Shown: one piece after another, positions 8,087 to 16,136 of the stretch | How the letters are laid out: the number at the start of each line of letters is the position of its first letter | Position numbering within the stretch: position 1 is the first letter of the stretch | NCBI RefSeq assembly: GCF_026339735.1 | Contig: NZ_JAPEQG010000001.1 | Span: 6,594,501 to 6,658,500, forward strand | Reading direction: 5' to 3' | DNA length: 64,000 nt | Source of the DNA: Streptomyces sp. NBC_01669 | GTDB taxonomy: Bacteria; Actinomycetota; Actinomycetes; Streptomycetales; Streptomycetaceae | Translations under genes and position numbers: made by a program | The notes under the pieces: model-generated | What the model was told of the DNA's origin: nothing | Seen by the model: only the letters and a program-made list of their open reading frames with translations | Databases searched by the model: none

Positions 8087-8329
8087 ATGACGACGGTTCC
8101 CCAGCCGACCGACGGGACCCGCTGGCGCTGCACGCTCTGCGGAAATCTCACCCGCTTCGACGTGACCCGCACCTCCAAGGTCGTCGAATACGTCCATCTC
8201 GACCTGGCCGGTGAGTCGACGGTCGAGGAACGCGAGGTGGTCAGTGAGACCATCGAGTCGGTCCGCTGCCGCTGGTGCAACGCGGTGGACCAGATCGAAC
8301 TCGTCGACAGGCCGGGTGCCGACTCCTGA
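8087..8329 (+). CDS. Small zinc-ribbon protein
   Basis: The 80-residue protein has two Cys pairs, C15-T-L-C18 and C61-R-W-C64, that would bind one zinc, separated by an acidic strand-rich middle. AGAGGA (8074-8079) precedes ATG 8087, and a possible -10 box TAGGGT lies at 7996-8001. I do not recognise a characterised family. The NYN protein follows after 37 bases, so both may share a transcript; a nucleic-acid role is inference only. Confidence 0.75.
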   Translation: MTTVPQPTDGTRWRCTLCGNLTRFDVTRTSKVVEYVHLDLAGESTVEEREVVSETIESVRCRWCNAVDQIELVDRPGADS

Positions 8330-8366
8330 CGGGGCCGTGCGGACAGACATTTTGGGGTGACGGATC

Positions 8367-9728
8367 GTGGAGCAGCCCGATAGCGGCGCCGAGCCGGCCG
8401 ATGGAGCCGGCGACGCCGTCGAGGCGCTCGACCGCCCGCTGCCCGAAGGCGTACGGCGGCGGGTCGTCGCGCTGGTCTCCGACGCGTTCGGCGGCCTGAC
8501 GGTCACCGAACTCCCGGCCCAGCTCAGGCAGTACGCCCGCTTCACCCCGACCCGGCGCGCCAAGTTCGCCGGGAATGCGATGGCGGCCGCCCTGGAGAAC
8601 GACACCCTGTTCCGTCAGCGCATCGGCGAACGGCTCCGGGAGTCCCAGCCGGAGCTGGCCGCTGCCGTGGAGGCGGGGTCGCCGCCGGCCGCCGCCGATC
8701 CCGTCGATGTGGCCGCGGCCGCCTATGTGCTGCGCCCGGTCGGCTGGGTGAAACTGGTCGCCGCCGCCGGCGAGGAGGTCCAGCGCGCCGACGCCGAGCG
8801 GGCCGACGAGGAGAGCCGGCGCGAGCTGGAACGGCTGCGCGAGGAGCTCGCCCAGGCCCGGACCCAGACGAAGAGCGAGACCGAACGGCTCCGCGCCGAA
8901 CTCGACGCGGCCCGCAAGGAAGCCGATTCGCTGCAGCGCAAACTCCGCTCCGCCCTCAACGAGGTCAAGCGCGGCGAGGCCGCGGTGCGCCGCGGCAAGG
9001 CCGAGGCCGACACCCTGCGGGCCGAGGCGGCCGCCCAGATCTCCGCGGCCGAGAGCGAGGCCCGGCGGGTGCGGGCCCGGCTCGGTGAGGCGGAGGCGTC
9101 CGTCGAGGCGAGCCGCAGAGCCTCCAGGGAGGGGCGTTCGGTCGAGGACATGCGGCTGCGGCTGCTCCTCGACACGGTGCTCGACGCGGCACGCGGGCTG
9201 CGCCGCGAACTGGCCCTGCCACCCTCCTCGATCCGCCCCGCGGACGGTGTCGACGCGGTCGAGCCCGGCGCGATGTCGCCCAAGGACATTGCAGCCAGGG
9301 CTCTTTCGGAGACCGATCCGGCCCTGCTCGACCAGTTGCTCGCGCTGCCGCAGGCGCATCTGATCGTGGACGGCTACAACGTCACCAAGACCGGCTATCC
9401 GCAGCTGCCGCTGGAGAAGCAGCGGTTGCGGCTGCTGGGCGGTCTCGCGGTGCTCGCCGCGCAGTCCGGCGCCGAGATGACCTGTGTCTTCGACGGGGCC
9501 GAACTGGCCGCTCCGGTACTGCTCGCACCGCCGCGCGGGGTGCGCGTGCTGTTCAGCAAGCCGGGCGTGACCGCCGACGAGCTCATCCGCCAGCTCGCCC
9601 GCGCCGAACCGCCGGGCAGGCCCGTCGTGGTGGTCTCCACCGACCGTGAAGTGGCGGACGGCGTGGCGAAGGCAGGGGCCAGGCCCGTTGCGTCCGTCTT
9701 GCTCCTTAAGCGGCTTTCACGCGTCTGA
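8367..9728 (+). CDS. Coiled-coil protein with C-terminal NYN (YacP-like) nuclease domain
   Basis: This 453-residue protein has three parts. The N-terminal 120 or so residues are helical. Residues about 130-250 form a long charged coiled coil (repeated EAERLRAEL-type heptads). From about 330 comes an NYN/PIN-like domain with LIVDGYNVTKT, VFDGAE, and STDREVADG, which carry the acidic metal-binding residues expected of RNA-cleaving NYN proteins such as YacP. GTG 8367 follows GGGGTGA. RNA is the likely substrate by family; the coiled coil suggests a multimer or partner binding. Confidence 0.82.
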   Translation: MEQPDSGAEPADGAGDAVEALDRPLPEGVRRRVVALVSDAFGGLTVTELPAQLRQYARFTPTRRAKFAGNAMAAALENDTLFRQRIGERLRESQPELAAAVEAGSPPAAADPVDVAAAAYVLRPVGWVKLVAAAGEEVQRADAERADEESRRELERLREELAQARTQTKSETERLRAELDAARKEADSLQRKLRSALNEVKRGEAAVRRGKAEADTLRAEAAAQISAAESEARRVRARLGEAEASVEASRRASREGRSVEDMRLRLLLDTVLDAARGLRRELALPPSSIRPADGVDAVEPGAMSPKDIAARALSETDPALLDQLLALPQAHLIVDGYNVTKTGYPQLPLEKQRLRLLGGLAVLAAQSGAEMTCVFDGAELAAPVLLAPPRGVRVLFSKPGVTADELIRQLARAEPPGRPVVVVSTDREVADGVAKAGARPVASVLLLKRLSRV

Positions 9729-9738
9729 CGCGCCTTGT

Positions 9739-9779
9739 GGCGACTTGTCGGAAATCAGGGAACGTACCGTCAAGTCGCC
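9739..9779 (+). terminator. Possible terminator after the NYN gene
   Basis: GGCGACTTG (9739-9747) and CAAGTCGCC (9771-9779) are perfect inverted repeats around a 23-nt loop, starting 11 bases after the stop. The long loop makes it a weaker call. Confidence 0.4.
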
Positions 9780-9842
9780 GCTACGCCCTGTGTGATGAGC
9801 GTAAAGAAGTGGCTGCTGTGGCGAGATTTTTCTTGTGAGGAT

Positions 9843-9872
9843 TTGAACTGATCACAAGATGGTCACTAGGGT
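9843..9872 (+). promoter_or_regulatory. Predicted promoter of the first NlpC/P60 gene
   Basis: TTGAAC (9843-9848), an 18-base spacer and TAGGGT (9867-9872) fit a HrdB-type promoter. The start site would be near 9879, giving a leader of about 135 nt that contains the riboswitch. Confidence 0.6.
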
Positions 9873-9879
9873 CAGGCTT

Positions 9880-10003
9880 CGAACCTTCGCTCGGTTGATC
9901 ACCCATTCGGGGTGGCAGCGAAGGAACCGCCGAGTCCGTGACGTGCACGGAGCCGGGGATTCAGTTCCCCCCACAGCCCGGTAGGCGGCTCGAGGAAGAA
10001 GGA
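9880..10003 (+). ncRNA. Cyclic di-AMP riboswitch (ydaO/yuaA type)
   Basis: The leader has the blocks found before Streptomyces cell-wall hydrolase genes: TTGATCACCCATTCGGGG, GCGAAGGAACCGCCGAGTC, GGGGATTCAGTTCCCC and CAGCCCGGTAGGCGGC, ending next to the ribosome binding site AAGGAG (9999-10004). This class binds c-di-AMP and normally switches expression off when the ligand is high, tying wall hydrolysis to osmotic and wall status. A covariance-model search would settle it; the edges are approximate. Confidence 0.65.
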
Positions 10004-10013
10004 GCTCGCCTTC

Positions 10014-11039
10014 GTGGCGTCCCACCGTCGTCCCAAGCAGCCGAGCCGCGCCCGTGTGACCGTGCTCACCGCGACCGCCGCCGCGGCCGTGGCCCTGACC
10101 TCCCAGGCCGCACATGCCGACCCCAAGCCGACCAAGAGTGAGGTCAAGGCGAAGGTCGACAAGCTCTACCACGAGGCGGAGAAGGCCACCGAGAAGTACA
10201 ACGGGGCCAAGGAGCAGCAGCAGAAGCTCGAGAAGCAGGTCGGCGCGCTGCAGGACAAGGTGGCCCGCGGTCAGGAGGAGCTCAACACGCTCCGCAGCGG
10301 CCTCGGTTCGCTCGCCGCCGCGCAGTACCGCTCCGGCGGCATCGACCCGTCCGTGCAGCTCTTCCTCGCCTCGGACCCGGACACCTTCCTCGACGAGGCC
10401 TCGGCCCTCGACCAGTTGACGGCCAAGCAGACCGAGTCGCTGGAGAAGATCCAGGAGAAGCAGCGGGCCCTCGCGCAGCAGCGCAAGGAGGCCCAGGACA
10501 AGCTGGGCGACCTCGCGGACGTCCGCAAGACGCTCGGCGAGAACAAGAAGAAGTTCCAGGGCAAGCTCGCCGAGGCGCAGCGCCTGCTCAACACCCTGAC
10601 CGCCGCCGAGCGCGCCAAGATGGCCGAGGAGGACCAGCGCGCCAGCCGCGCCGCCGGCGACCGGGTCGATCTGGGCAACGAGGCCCCCGCCTCCGCCCTC
10701 GGCGCCGCCGCCCTGAGGGCCGGCGCCACCCAGCTCGGCAAGCCGTACGTCTCCGGCGGCACCGGCCCCAACTCCTACGACTGCTCGGGCCTGACCCAGT
10801 GGGCCTACGCCCAGGCCGGTGCCTCCATCACCCGCACCACGTACACCCAGATCAACGAAGGCACGCAGATAGGCCGCAGCGCCCTCAAGCCGGGCGACCT
10901 CGTCTTCTTCAACAACACGTCGCACGTGGCTCTGTACGCGGGCAACAACACCGTTCTGCACGCCCCGAAGCCGGGCGCCGTGGTCCGCTACGAATCGATG
11001 AACACCATCGGCAGCTTCCAGGTCGGCGTGCGCATCTGA
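10014..11039 (+). CDS. Secreted NlpC/P60 peptidoglycan endopeptidase
   Basis: The 341-residue protein starts with an Ala-rich signal peptide cut near AHA-DP (residue 35). It continues with a coiled coil (about 40-215) that resembles the regulatory N-domain of RipA-like hydrolases, and ends with an NlpC/P60 domain. The catalytic residues are C257 (YDCSGL), H304 (SHVALY) and H316 (LHAPKP). The enzyme cuts stem peptides of peptidoglycan outside the membrane. GTG 10014 follows AAGGAG. The c-di-AMP riboswitch controls it. A close paralogue follows. Confidence 0.93.
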   Translation: MASHRRPKQPSRARVTVLTATAAAAVALTSQAAHADPKPTKSEVKAKVDKLYHEAEKATEKYNGAKEQQQKLEKQVGALQDKVARGQEELNTLRSGLGSLAAAQYRSGGIDPSVQLFLASDPDTFLDEASALDQLTAKQTESLEKIQEKQRALAQQRKEAQDKLGDLADVRKTLGENKKKFQGKLAEAQRLLNTLTAAERAKMAEEDQRASRAAGDRVDLGNEAPASALGAAALRAGATQLGKPYVSGGTGPNSYDCSGLTQWAYAQAGASITRTTYTQINEGTQIGRSALKPGDLVFFNNTSHVALYAGNNTVLHAPKPGAVVRYESMNTIGSFQVGVRI

Positions 11040-11082
11040 CGACGCCCGAACGGGCGAATTACCGCGCCCCGCACAGACAGTC

Positions 11083-11117
11083 CGCCCCGCCGGAGACCAC
11101 AGGTCACCGGCGGGGCG
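11083..11117 (+). terminator. Terminator between the two NlpC/P60 genes
   Basis: CGCCCCGCCGG (11083-11093) pairs with CCGGCGGGGCG (11107-11117) around a 13-nt loop, 44 bases past the stop. It indicates that the second hydrolase is transcribed separately. Confidence 0.7.
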
Positions 11118-11279
11118 CCGTCGTTCGCGACCCGCATCCACCCGGCATGACCGTTCGTGCGCTCCGTAGTCGCCCGACTACTGTCTGCCTGCTGTGCGGC
11201 TCCTGTCCGTCGGTCCGCCCGTCCCGGGCGGCAGGGAGCCGCGTACGTCTGCGTACAGCGGAAGGGAGTGCGGCGTCCT

Positions 11280-12311
11280 GTGGTGTCCCATCGCCGTTCC
11301 ACACAGCCCGGCGTCAACCGGAGTGTCCGGGTCACAGTCCTGTCCGCGGCCGCGGCGACCGCCGCCGCCACGCTCGGGGCGGCAGCCGCGCACGCCGACC
11401 CGAAGGACACGCCCCGGACCGCCGGGGCCGAGATCGACCGGCTGTACAGCGAGGCCGAGCACGCCACCGAGCAGTACAACAAGGCGGGGGAGAACGCCGA
11501 CCGGCTGCGCGGCGAGCTGAACCGGGTCCAGGAACGGGCGGCCCGTGGTCAGGAACGGATCAACCGGATGCGCATGGCGCTCGGTTCGGCCGCCGCCGCG
11601 CAGTACCGCTCCGGTGGCATCGACCCCTCGCTCGCCCTGCTGCTCTCCGCCGATCCGGACAGCTACCTCGACCGGGCAGCCACCCTGGACCGGCTGAACG
11701 CCCGTCAGGCCACCGCCCTGCACGAACTCCAGCACGCTCGGCGCGGCCTCGCGCAGGTCCGTGCGGAGGCCGCCCGCTCGCTCGCCGGCCTGGAGCGCAA
11801 CAAGGCGGCCGCCATCCGGCACAAGCGGACCGTCGAGGGCAAGCTCCGGCAGGCCCGGCAGCTGCTGGCCGCGCTGCCCGCCGCGGACCGGGCGGCCTTC
11901 GACCGCGCCTCACGCTCAGGCCGCGACGCCTCGTTCTCCGCCCTGGCCGATCTGCCGGCCGGCTCGTCCCGGGCGGCGGCCGCCGTCATGGCCGTCCGCC
12001 GGGCCGTCGGACTCCCGTACATCTGGGGCGCCAACGGACCCGTCGGATTCGACTGCTCCGGGCTGATGCAGTGGGCGTACGCCCAGGCCGGTGTCAGCCT
12101 GCCGCGCACCTCGCAGGCGCAGCGGTACGCCGGCCACATGGTGCCGCTCTCCCAGGCCCGCCCCGGCGATCTGGTCGCCTACCGCTCGGACGCCAGCCAC
12201 ATCGGGATGTACGTGGGCAACGGGCAGGTGATCCACGCCCCGTACCCGGGCGCTCCGGTCCGCTACGACCCGGTCGGCATGATGCCGGTCTCCTCGGTGA
12301 CCCGCGTCTGA
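11280..12311 (+). CDS. Secreted NlpC/P60 endopeptidase, paralogue of the preceding gene
   Basis: The 343-residue protein has the same plan: signal peptide ending AHA-DP, coiled coil, then NlpC/P60 with FDCSGLMQWA, SHIGMY and IHAPYP holding the Cys-His-His residues. Its first residues (VVSHRR) mirror the start of the paralogue (MASHRR), which fixes the start at GTG 11280 or 11283, behind GAAGGGAG (11261-11268). Longer upstream frames are not credible. I see no riboswitch before it, so the duplicates appear to be controlled differently. An 11-bp tandem repeat covers its stop codon. Confidence 0.9.
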   Translation: MVSHRRSTQPGVNRSVRVTVLSAAAATAAATLGAAAAHADPKDTPRTAGAEIDRLYSEAEHATEQYNKAGENADRLRGELNRVQERAARGQERINRMRMALGSAAAAQYRSGGIDPSLALLLSADPDSYLDRAATLDRLNARQATALHELQHARRGLAQVRAEAARSLAGLERNKAAAIRHKRTVEGKLRQARQLLAALPAADRAAFDRASRSGRDASFSALADLPAGSSRAAAAVMAVRRAVGLPYIWGANGPVGFDCSGLMQWAYAQAGVSLPRTSQAQRYAGHMVPLSQARPGDLVAYRSDASHIGMYVGNGQVIHAPYPGAPVRYDPVGMMPVSSVTRV

Positions 12312-12326
12312 CCCGCGTCTGACCCG
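12298..12326. repeat. 11-bp tandem repeat across a stop codon
   Basis: TGACCCGCGTC occurs at 12298 and 12309 and, shortened to TGACCCG, at 12320. The second copy supplies the TGA stop of the NlpC/P60 gene, and the -10 box of the next gene begins immediately after the third. Confidence 0.7.
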
Positions 12327-12332
12327 TACCCT
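12327..12332 (+). promoter_or_regulatory. -10 box for a leaderless gene
   Basis: TACCCT lies exactly 7 bases before GTG 12340, the spacing seen at several other leaderless starts in this window. No -35 element is obvious. Confidence 0.5.
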
Positions 12333-12339
12333 CGGTCAC

Positions 12340-13587
12340 GTGGCTGATCAGGGGTGCACCGCAGGGCGGGGACATGACGGACGGAGGCGCGCGGCGGGAG
12401 CGGCGCTCGCCGGGCTGCTGCTCGCGTCCGCCTGCACGGCCCCTGCCCCCGCCACCCCCGACCCCACCGTCCGGGCCGTCAGCGCCACCCTGGACCGCCG
12501 CGCCGCCGCTGTCCTGGACCACGACCCGGACGGCTTCCTCGCCGCACTCGCTCCCGGGGCCACCGCGCTGCGGGCAGCCCAGCGCCGCGAGCTGGCCCAT
12601 CTCGCCGACGTGCCGCTGAGCTCATGGGCGTACAAGGTGACGGACGTGCGCAGGCACGGAGCCGACCGGGCCACCGCCGACGTCGAGTTGCGCTACCGGA
12701 TCGCGGGCTACGACAGCGCTCCGGTCACCGCGGACCGGGTGCTCGACCTGGAGCGGGACCCGGCGGACGGCCGCTGGTACATCACCGCGGACCGGGCCGG
12801 CCGGGACGGCGACCGGCAGCTGTGGCAGCAGGGCGACGTCCAGGTCGTACGGGGCAGGCGAAGTCTCGTCCTCGGTGTGGGGCGGACGACGACGGAGCTC
12901 CGCGCGATCGCGGACACCACGGACCGTGCGGTGCCCGCCGTCTCAGCCGCCTGGCCGGAGCGCTGGGCCGGCCGTGTGGTGGTCCTCGTACCGGAGACGA
13001 CCGACGACATGGCCGGGCTGCTGGGGTCACCGGCGGCGAACTATCGGGGCATAGCGGCCGTCACGACCGGTGAGACCGGTGGCCGGGCGCCCGCGGACCG
13101 GGTGATCGTCAACCCTCAGGCGTACGCGACGCTCGGCACGTTCGGGCAGCGGATCGTCCTCACCCACGAGACCGCCCATGTCGCCACCCGCGCCCGCACC
13201 TCCGCGTCCACCCCGACCTGGCTCTCCGAGGGCTTCGCCGACTGGGCGGCCTACCGCGCCGAGCACCGGACAGCCGAGCAGGCCGCGCCCGAACTGGCCG
13301 ATGCGGTCCGGCGCGGTGAGCTGCCCGCCGAACTGCCCACCGACGAGGAGTTCGGGTTCGCGGGAGACTCCGGGCGCCTCGCGAGGGCGTACGAGGGCGG
13401 CTGGCTGGCTTGCGCACTCATCGCCGACCACTGGGGCGAGAAGAAGCTCTTCGCCTTCTACCGGGCCGTCGGGGGGCACTCAGGACGGGACGGAGCGGTG
13501 GAGCAGGCGATGCAGGACGTGCTCGGCACGACCCCGCAGGATTTCACGGCGCGCTGGCGGGAGTATCTGCGGTCCCGTCTCGGCTGA
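12340..13587 (+). CDS. Putative lipoprotein zinc metallopeptidase (MA-like)
   Basis: This 415-residue protein has a basic N-terminus, a hydrophobic segment and a lipobox-like LASAC with C32 as the lipidation site; Ala rather than Leu at -3 makes this moderate. H276-E-T-A-H280 is a zinc HExxH motif and E297 in LSEGFADW is the expected third ligand, the gluzincin pattern. It would act outside the membrane on an unknown protein. The GTG start has a -10 box 7 bases upstream, suggesting a leaderless mRNA. Its 3' end overlaps the convergent gene by 44 bp. Confidence 0.8.
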   Translation: MADQGCTAGRGHDGRRRAAGAALAGLLLASACTAPAPATPDPTVRAVSATLDRRAAAVLDHDPDGFLAALAPGATALRAAQRRELAHLADVPLSSWAYKVTDVRRHGADRATADVELRYRIAGYDSAPVTADRVLDLERDPADGRWYITADRAGRDGDRQLWQQGDVQVVRGRRSLVLGVGRTTTELRAIADTTDRAVPAVSAAWPERWAGRVVVLVPETTDDMAGLLGSPAANYRGIAAVTTGETGGRAPADRVIVNPQAYATLGTFGQRIVLTHETAHVATRARTSASTPTWLSEGFADWAAYRAEHRTAEQAAPELADAVRRGELPAELPTDEEFGFAGDSGRLARAYEGGWLACALIADHWGEKKLFAFYRAVGGHSGRDGAVEQAMQDVLGTTPQDFTARWREYLRSRLG

Positions 13588-14830
13588 CCTGCCCCGCCGG
13601 ACCGGACGACTGGACCGGCAGCCGGTGCCGGTCCCGGCGGACCGGCGCGGGCACCGTCTCCTTCCACAGCCGCCGGGACGCGACCAGGGTCGCCGCGACG
13701 AGCAGACCGTTGCGTACGAACATCAGCGTCACGCCCTGCGCGTCGCTGGTCACCACGTGGATGAACCCGAGCGGGAACTCCAGCTGGGTGACGCCCGTCG
13801 CGACCAGCACCAGAACGGCCGGCAGCCCCATCCGGCTGGGCCGGAAGGCCAGACAGACCGCCGCTAGACCGACCAGCCACAGCATGTACTGGGGGCTGAT
13901 CACCCGGCTCGTGGTCGTGAACAGCAGCACCGCCGTGAACGCCGCGTCGGCCGGCGTGCTCACCCGGAAGTCACGGGCCAGCAGCCGCCACACCACCAGC
14001 CAGCCGAACGCGACGAGGCTCAGCCCCAGCGCCAGCGTGCTCACCAGCTGCACATGCGGCCCCAGGAACTCCAGCGACCCGTAGTTCAGCTCCACCCGGC
14101 CCTGCCAGCCGAACTGCCGCGCCACATGGAAGACCAGCGCCCCCAGCGACTCGACCTCGGTGCCGCGGTCGCGCTGGAACCCGAGAAAGGCCAGCGCTCC
14201 CGGCAACGCGGCCGTGCACACCACCAGCAGCCCGGCCGCCGTCACCACCGCCGCCGTCCATGAGCGGCGGGTCGACTCCCCGCGCGCGGTCCCGGCCAGC
14301 AGCAGCACCGGCCACACCTTCAGCAGCGCGCCGAAGGCGGCCAGCGCCCCCAGCACCCGCGGATGCCGTACCCCCGCCAGCAGCGCCGCGACCGCCACCG
14401 CCGTCACCATCACGTCGTACCGCGCGTACGCGGTCGTGCCGAGCAGGGGCACCCCCGCCACCCACACCCAGCCGCCCGCAGTCCGCCTGCCGGTACCGCG
14501 GCCCGCGTACAGCAGCAGGCCGAGCACCAGCGCGTCGCAGAGGCAGGCGAGGACGAAGAAGGCCGACGCGTAGTCCAGGAACGGCAGCAGTGCGGGGGAC
14601 AGGATGGCGAGAGCCGCGACGGGCGGGTACTGCCAGGTGACATCGCCCAGCGGATACGTGCCGGTCTTCAGCACCTCGGACCAGCCGTGGTAGATCACCG
14701 AGACGTCGCTCGTTACGTCGGGGCCCGGCAACGTGACGACCTTGAAGACGCAGAGCAGCAACGCGGCCCTGGTGAGCGCCCACACCGCGACGGGTGCGAG
14801 AAATCTGCCGGTGCCGCCTGTTGCTGTCAT
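13544..14830 (-). CDS. Polyprenyl-phosphate-mannose-dependent mannosyltransferase, GT87 type
   Basis: About 428 residues with ten or more membrane spans. An Asp-rich first loop (LPGPDVTSDVSVIYHGW) and the following WQYPP motif are typical of GT87 enzymes, which use lipid-linked mannose outside the membrane. It stands opposite a PimB-like enzyme, which fits phosphatidylinositol mannoside or lipomannan synthesis. I chose ATG 14830 behind AAGGGG; upstream in-frame starts lack this spacing. The C-terminal 40 residues are polar, and the last 44 bases overlap the metallopeptidase gene on the other strand. Confidence 0.85.
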   Translation of the reverse strand: MTATGGTGRFLAPVAVWALTRAALLLCVFKVVTLPGPDVTSDVSVIYHGWSEVLKTGTYPLGDVTWQYPPVAALAILSPALLPFLDYASAFFVLACLCDALVLGLLLYAGRGTGRRTAGGWVWVAGVPLLGTTAYARYDVMVTAVAVAALLAGVRHPRVLGALAAFGALLKVWPVLLLAGTARGESTRRSWTAAVVTAAGLLVVCTAALPGALAFLGFQRDRGTEVESLGALVFHVARQFGWQGRVELNYGSLEFLGPHVQLVSTLALGLSLVAFGWLVVWRLLARDFRVSTPADAAFTAVLLFTTTSRVISPQYMLWLVGLAAVCLAFRPSRMGLPAVLVLVATGVTQLEFPLGFIHVVTSDAQGVTLMFVRNGLLVAATLVASRRLWKETVPAPVRRDRHRLPVQSSGPAGQVSRDGTADTPASAP

Positions 14831-14928
14831 GCTCGCGCCCATCCCCTTCGCCGGTGGCTCCGAGCCATGATGCACGGCGCATCTGTGGGCGAGCCATCAA
14901 GCCGGGCCGTTCGGTACTGTCGGCGGCG

Positions 14929-16071
14929 ATGGACAAGACCTTGATCGTGACCAACGACTTTCCGCCCCGACCCGGCGGTATCCAGGCATTTCTGCACAAT
15001 ATGGCACTCCGCCTGGACCCCGGCCAGCTCGTCGTCTACGCCTCCACCTGGAAGCGGAGCCCCGAGGGCGTCGCGGCCACCGCCGCCTTCGACGCCGAGC
15101 AGCCGTTCACCGTCGTCCGTGACCCCACGACGATGCTGCTGCCGACCCCGCGGGTGACCCGGCGCGCGGTCCGGCTGCTGCGCGAGCACGACTGCACCTC
15201 CGTCTGGTTCGGGGCCGCTGCCCCCCTCGGGCTGATGGCACCGGCACTGCGGAGGGCGGGTGCCCGGCGACTGGTCGCCACCACCCACGGGCACGAGGCC
15301 GGCTGGGCCCAACTTCCCGCGTCCCGCCAGCTGTTGCGCCGGATAGGCGAGGGCACGGACACGATCACCCACCTCGGCGAGTACACCCGCTCCCGGATCG
15401 CCGGCGCGCTCACCCCCGAGGCCGCCGGCCGCATGGTCCAACTGCCGCCCGGCGTCGACGAGAAGACCTTCCACCCGGGCTCCGGCGGGGACCGGATCCG
15501 GGCCCGGCTCGGACTCTCGGACCGGCCCGTCGTCGTCTGTGTGTCGCGGCTGGTGCCCCGCAAGGGCCAGGACACCCTGATCCTCGCGATGCCCGCGATC
15601 CTGGCGCGGGAGCCGGACGCCGTCCTGCTGATCGTCGGCGGCGGACCGTACGCCAAGGAGCTGGAGAAGCTGGCCGCGGAGACCGGCGTCACCGACTCGG
15701 TGCGGTTCACCGGACCGGTGCCCTGGGAGGAGCTGCCCGCCCACTTCGGCGCGGGCGACGTCTTCGCCATGCCGTGCCGCACCCGTCGCGGCGGCCTCGA
15801 CGTCGAGGGGCTCGGCATCGTCTACCTGGAGGCGTCCGCGACCGGACTGCCGGTGGTGGCGGGCGACTCGGGCGGCGCCCCCGACGCCGTACTCGACGGC
15901 GAGACCGGCTGGGTGGTGCGGGGCGGCTCCGTCGAGGAGACCGCCGACCGCATCGCCACCCTGCTCGGCGACCCCGAACTGTGCCGGCGGATGGGGGAGC
16001 GGGGCCGGGCCTGGGTCGAGGAGAAGTGGCGCTGGGACCTGCTCGCGGAGCGCCTCAAGACGCTGCTCTGA
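14929..16071 (+). CDS. pimB: GT4 glycosyltransferase, PimB-type mannosyltransferase
   Basis: The 380-residue GT-B protein opens with LIVTNDFPPRPGGIQAF, nearly the start of mycobacterial PimB'. Donor-site residues lie in VSRLVPRKGQDTL and the glutamate-rich DVEGLGIVYLEA. It is expected to add the second mannose to phosphatidylinositol monomannoside on the cytoplasmic face, using GDP-mannose. TACTGT lies 8 bases before ATG 14929 and there is no clear binding site, so the mRNA may be leaderless. A 22-bp hairpin follows the stop. Assignment of the exact acceptor rests on similarity and synteny. Confidence 0.85.
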   Translation: MDKTLIVTNDFPPRPGGIQAFLHNMALRLDPGQLVVYASTWKRSPEGVAATAAFDAEQPFTVVRDPTTMLLPTPRVTRRAVRLLREHDCTSVWFGAAAPLGLMAPALRRAGARRLVATTHGHEAGWAQLPASRQLLRRIGEGTDTITHLGEYTRSRIAGALTPEAAGRMVQLPPGVDEKTFHPGSGGDRIRARLGLSDRPVVVCVSRLVPRKGQDTLILAMPAILAREPDAVLLIVGGGPYAKELEKLAAETGVTDSVRFTGPVPWEELPAHFGAGDVFAMPCRTRRGGLDVEGLGIVYLEASATGLPVVAGDSGGAPDAVLDGETGWVVRGGSVEETADRIATLLGDPELCRRMGERGRAWVEEKWRWDLLAERLKTLL

Positions 16072-16073
16072 GA

Positions 16074-16119
16074 TACGGGGAGGGGCTCGCACGACCAGTC
16101 GTGCGAGCCCCTCCCCGTA
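16074..16119. terminator. Long perfect bidirectional terminator
   Basis: Bases 16074-16095 pair without a mismatch with 16098-16119 (22 bp), lying between the stops of the convergent pimB and acyl-CoA ligase genes. Confidence 0.9.
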
Positions 16120-16136
16120 CACCTGCAACCGCGGGA

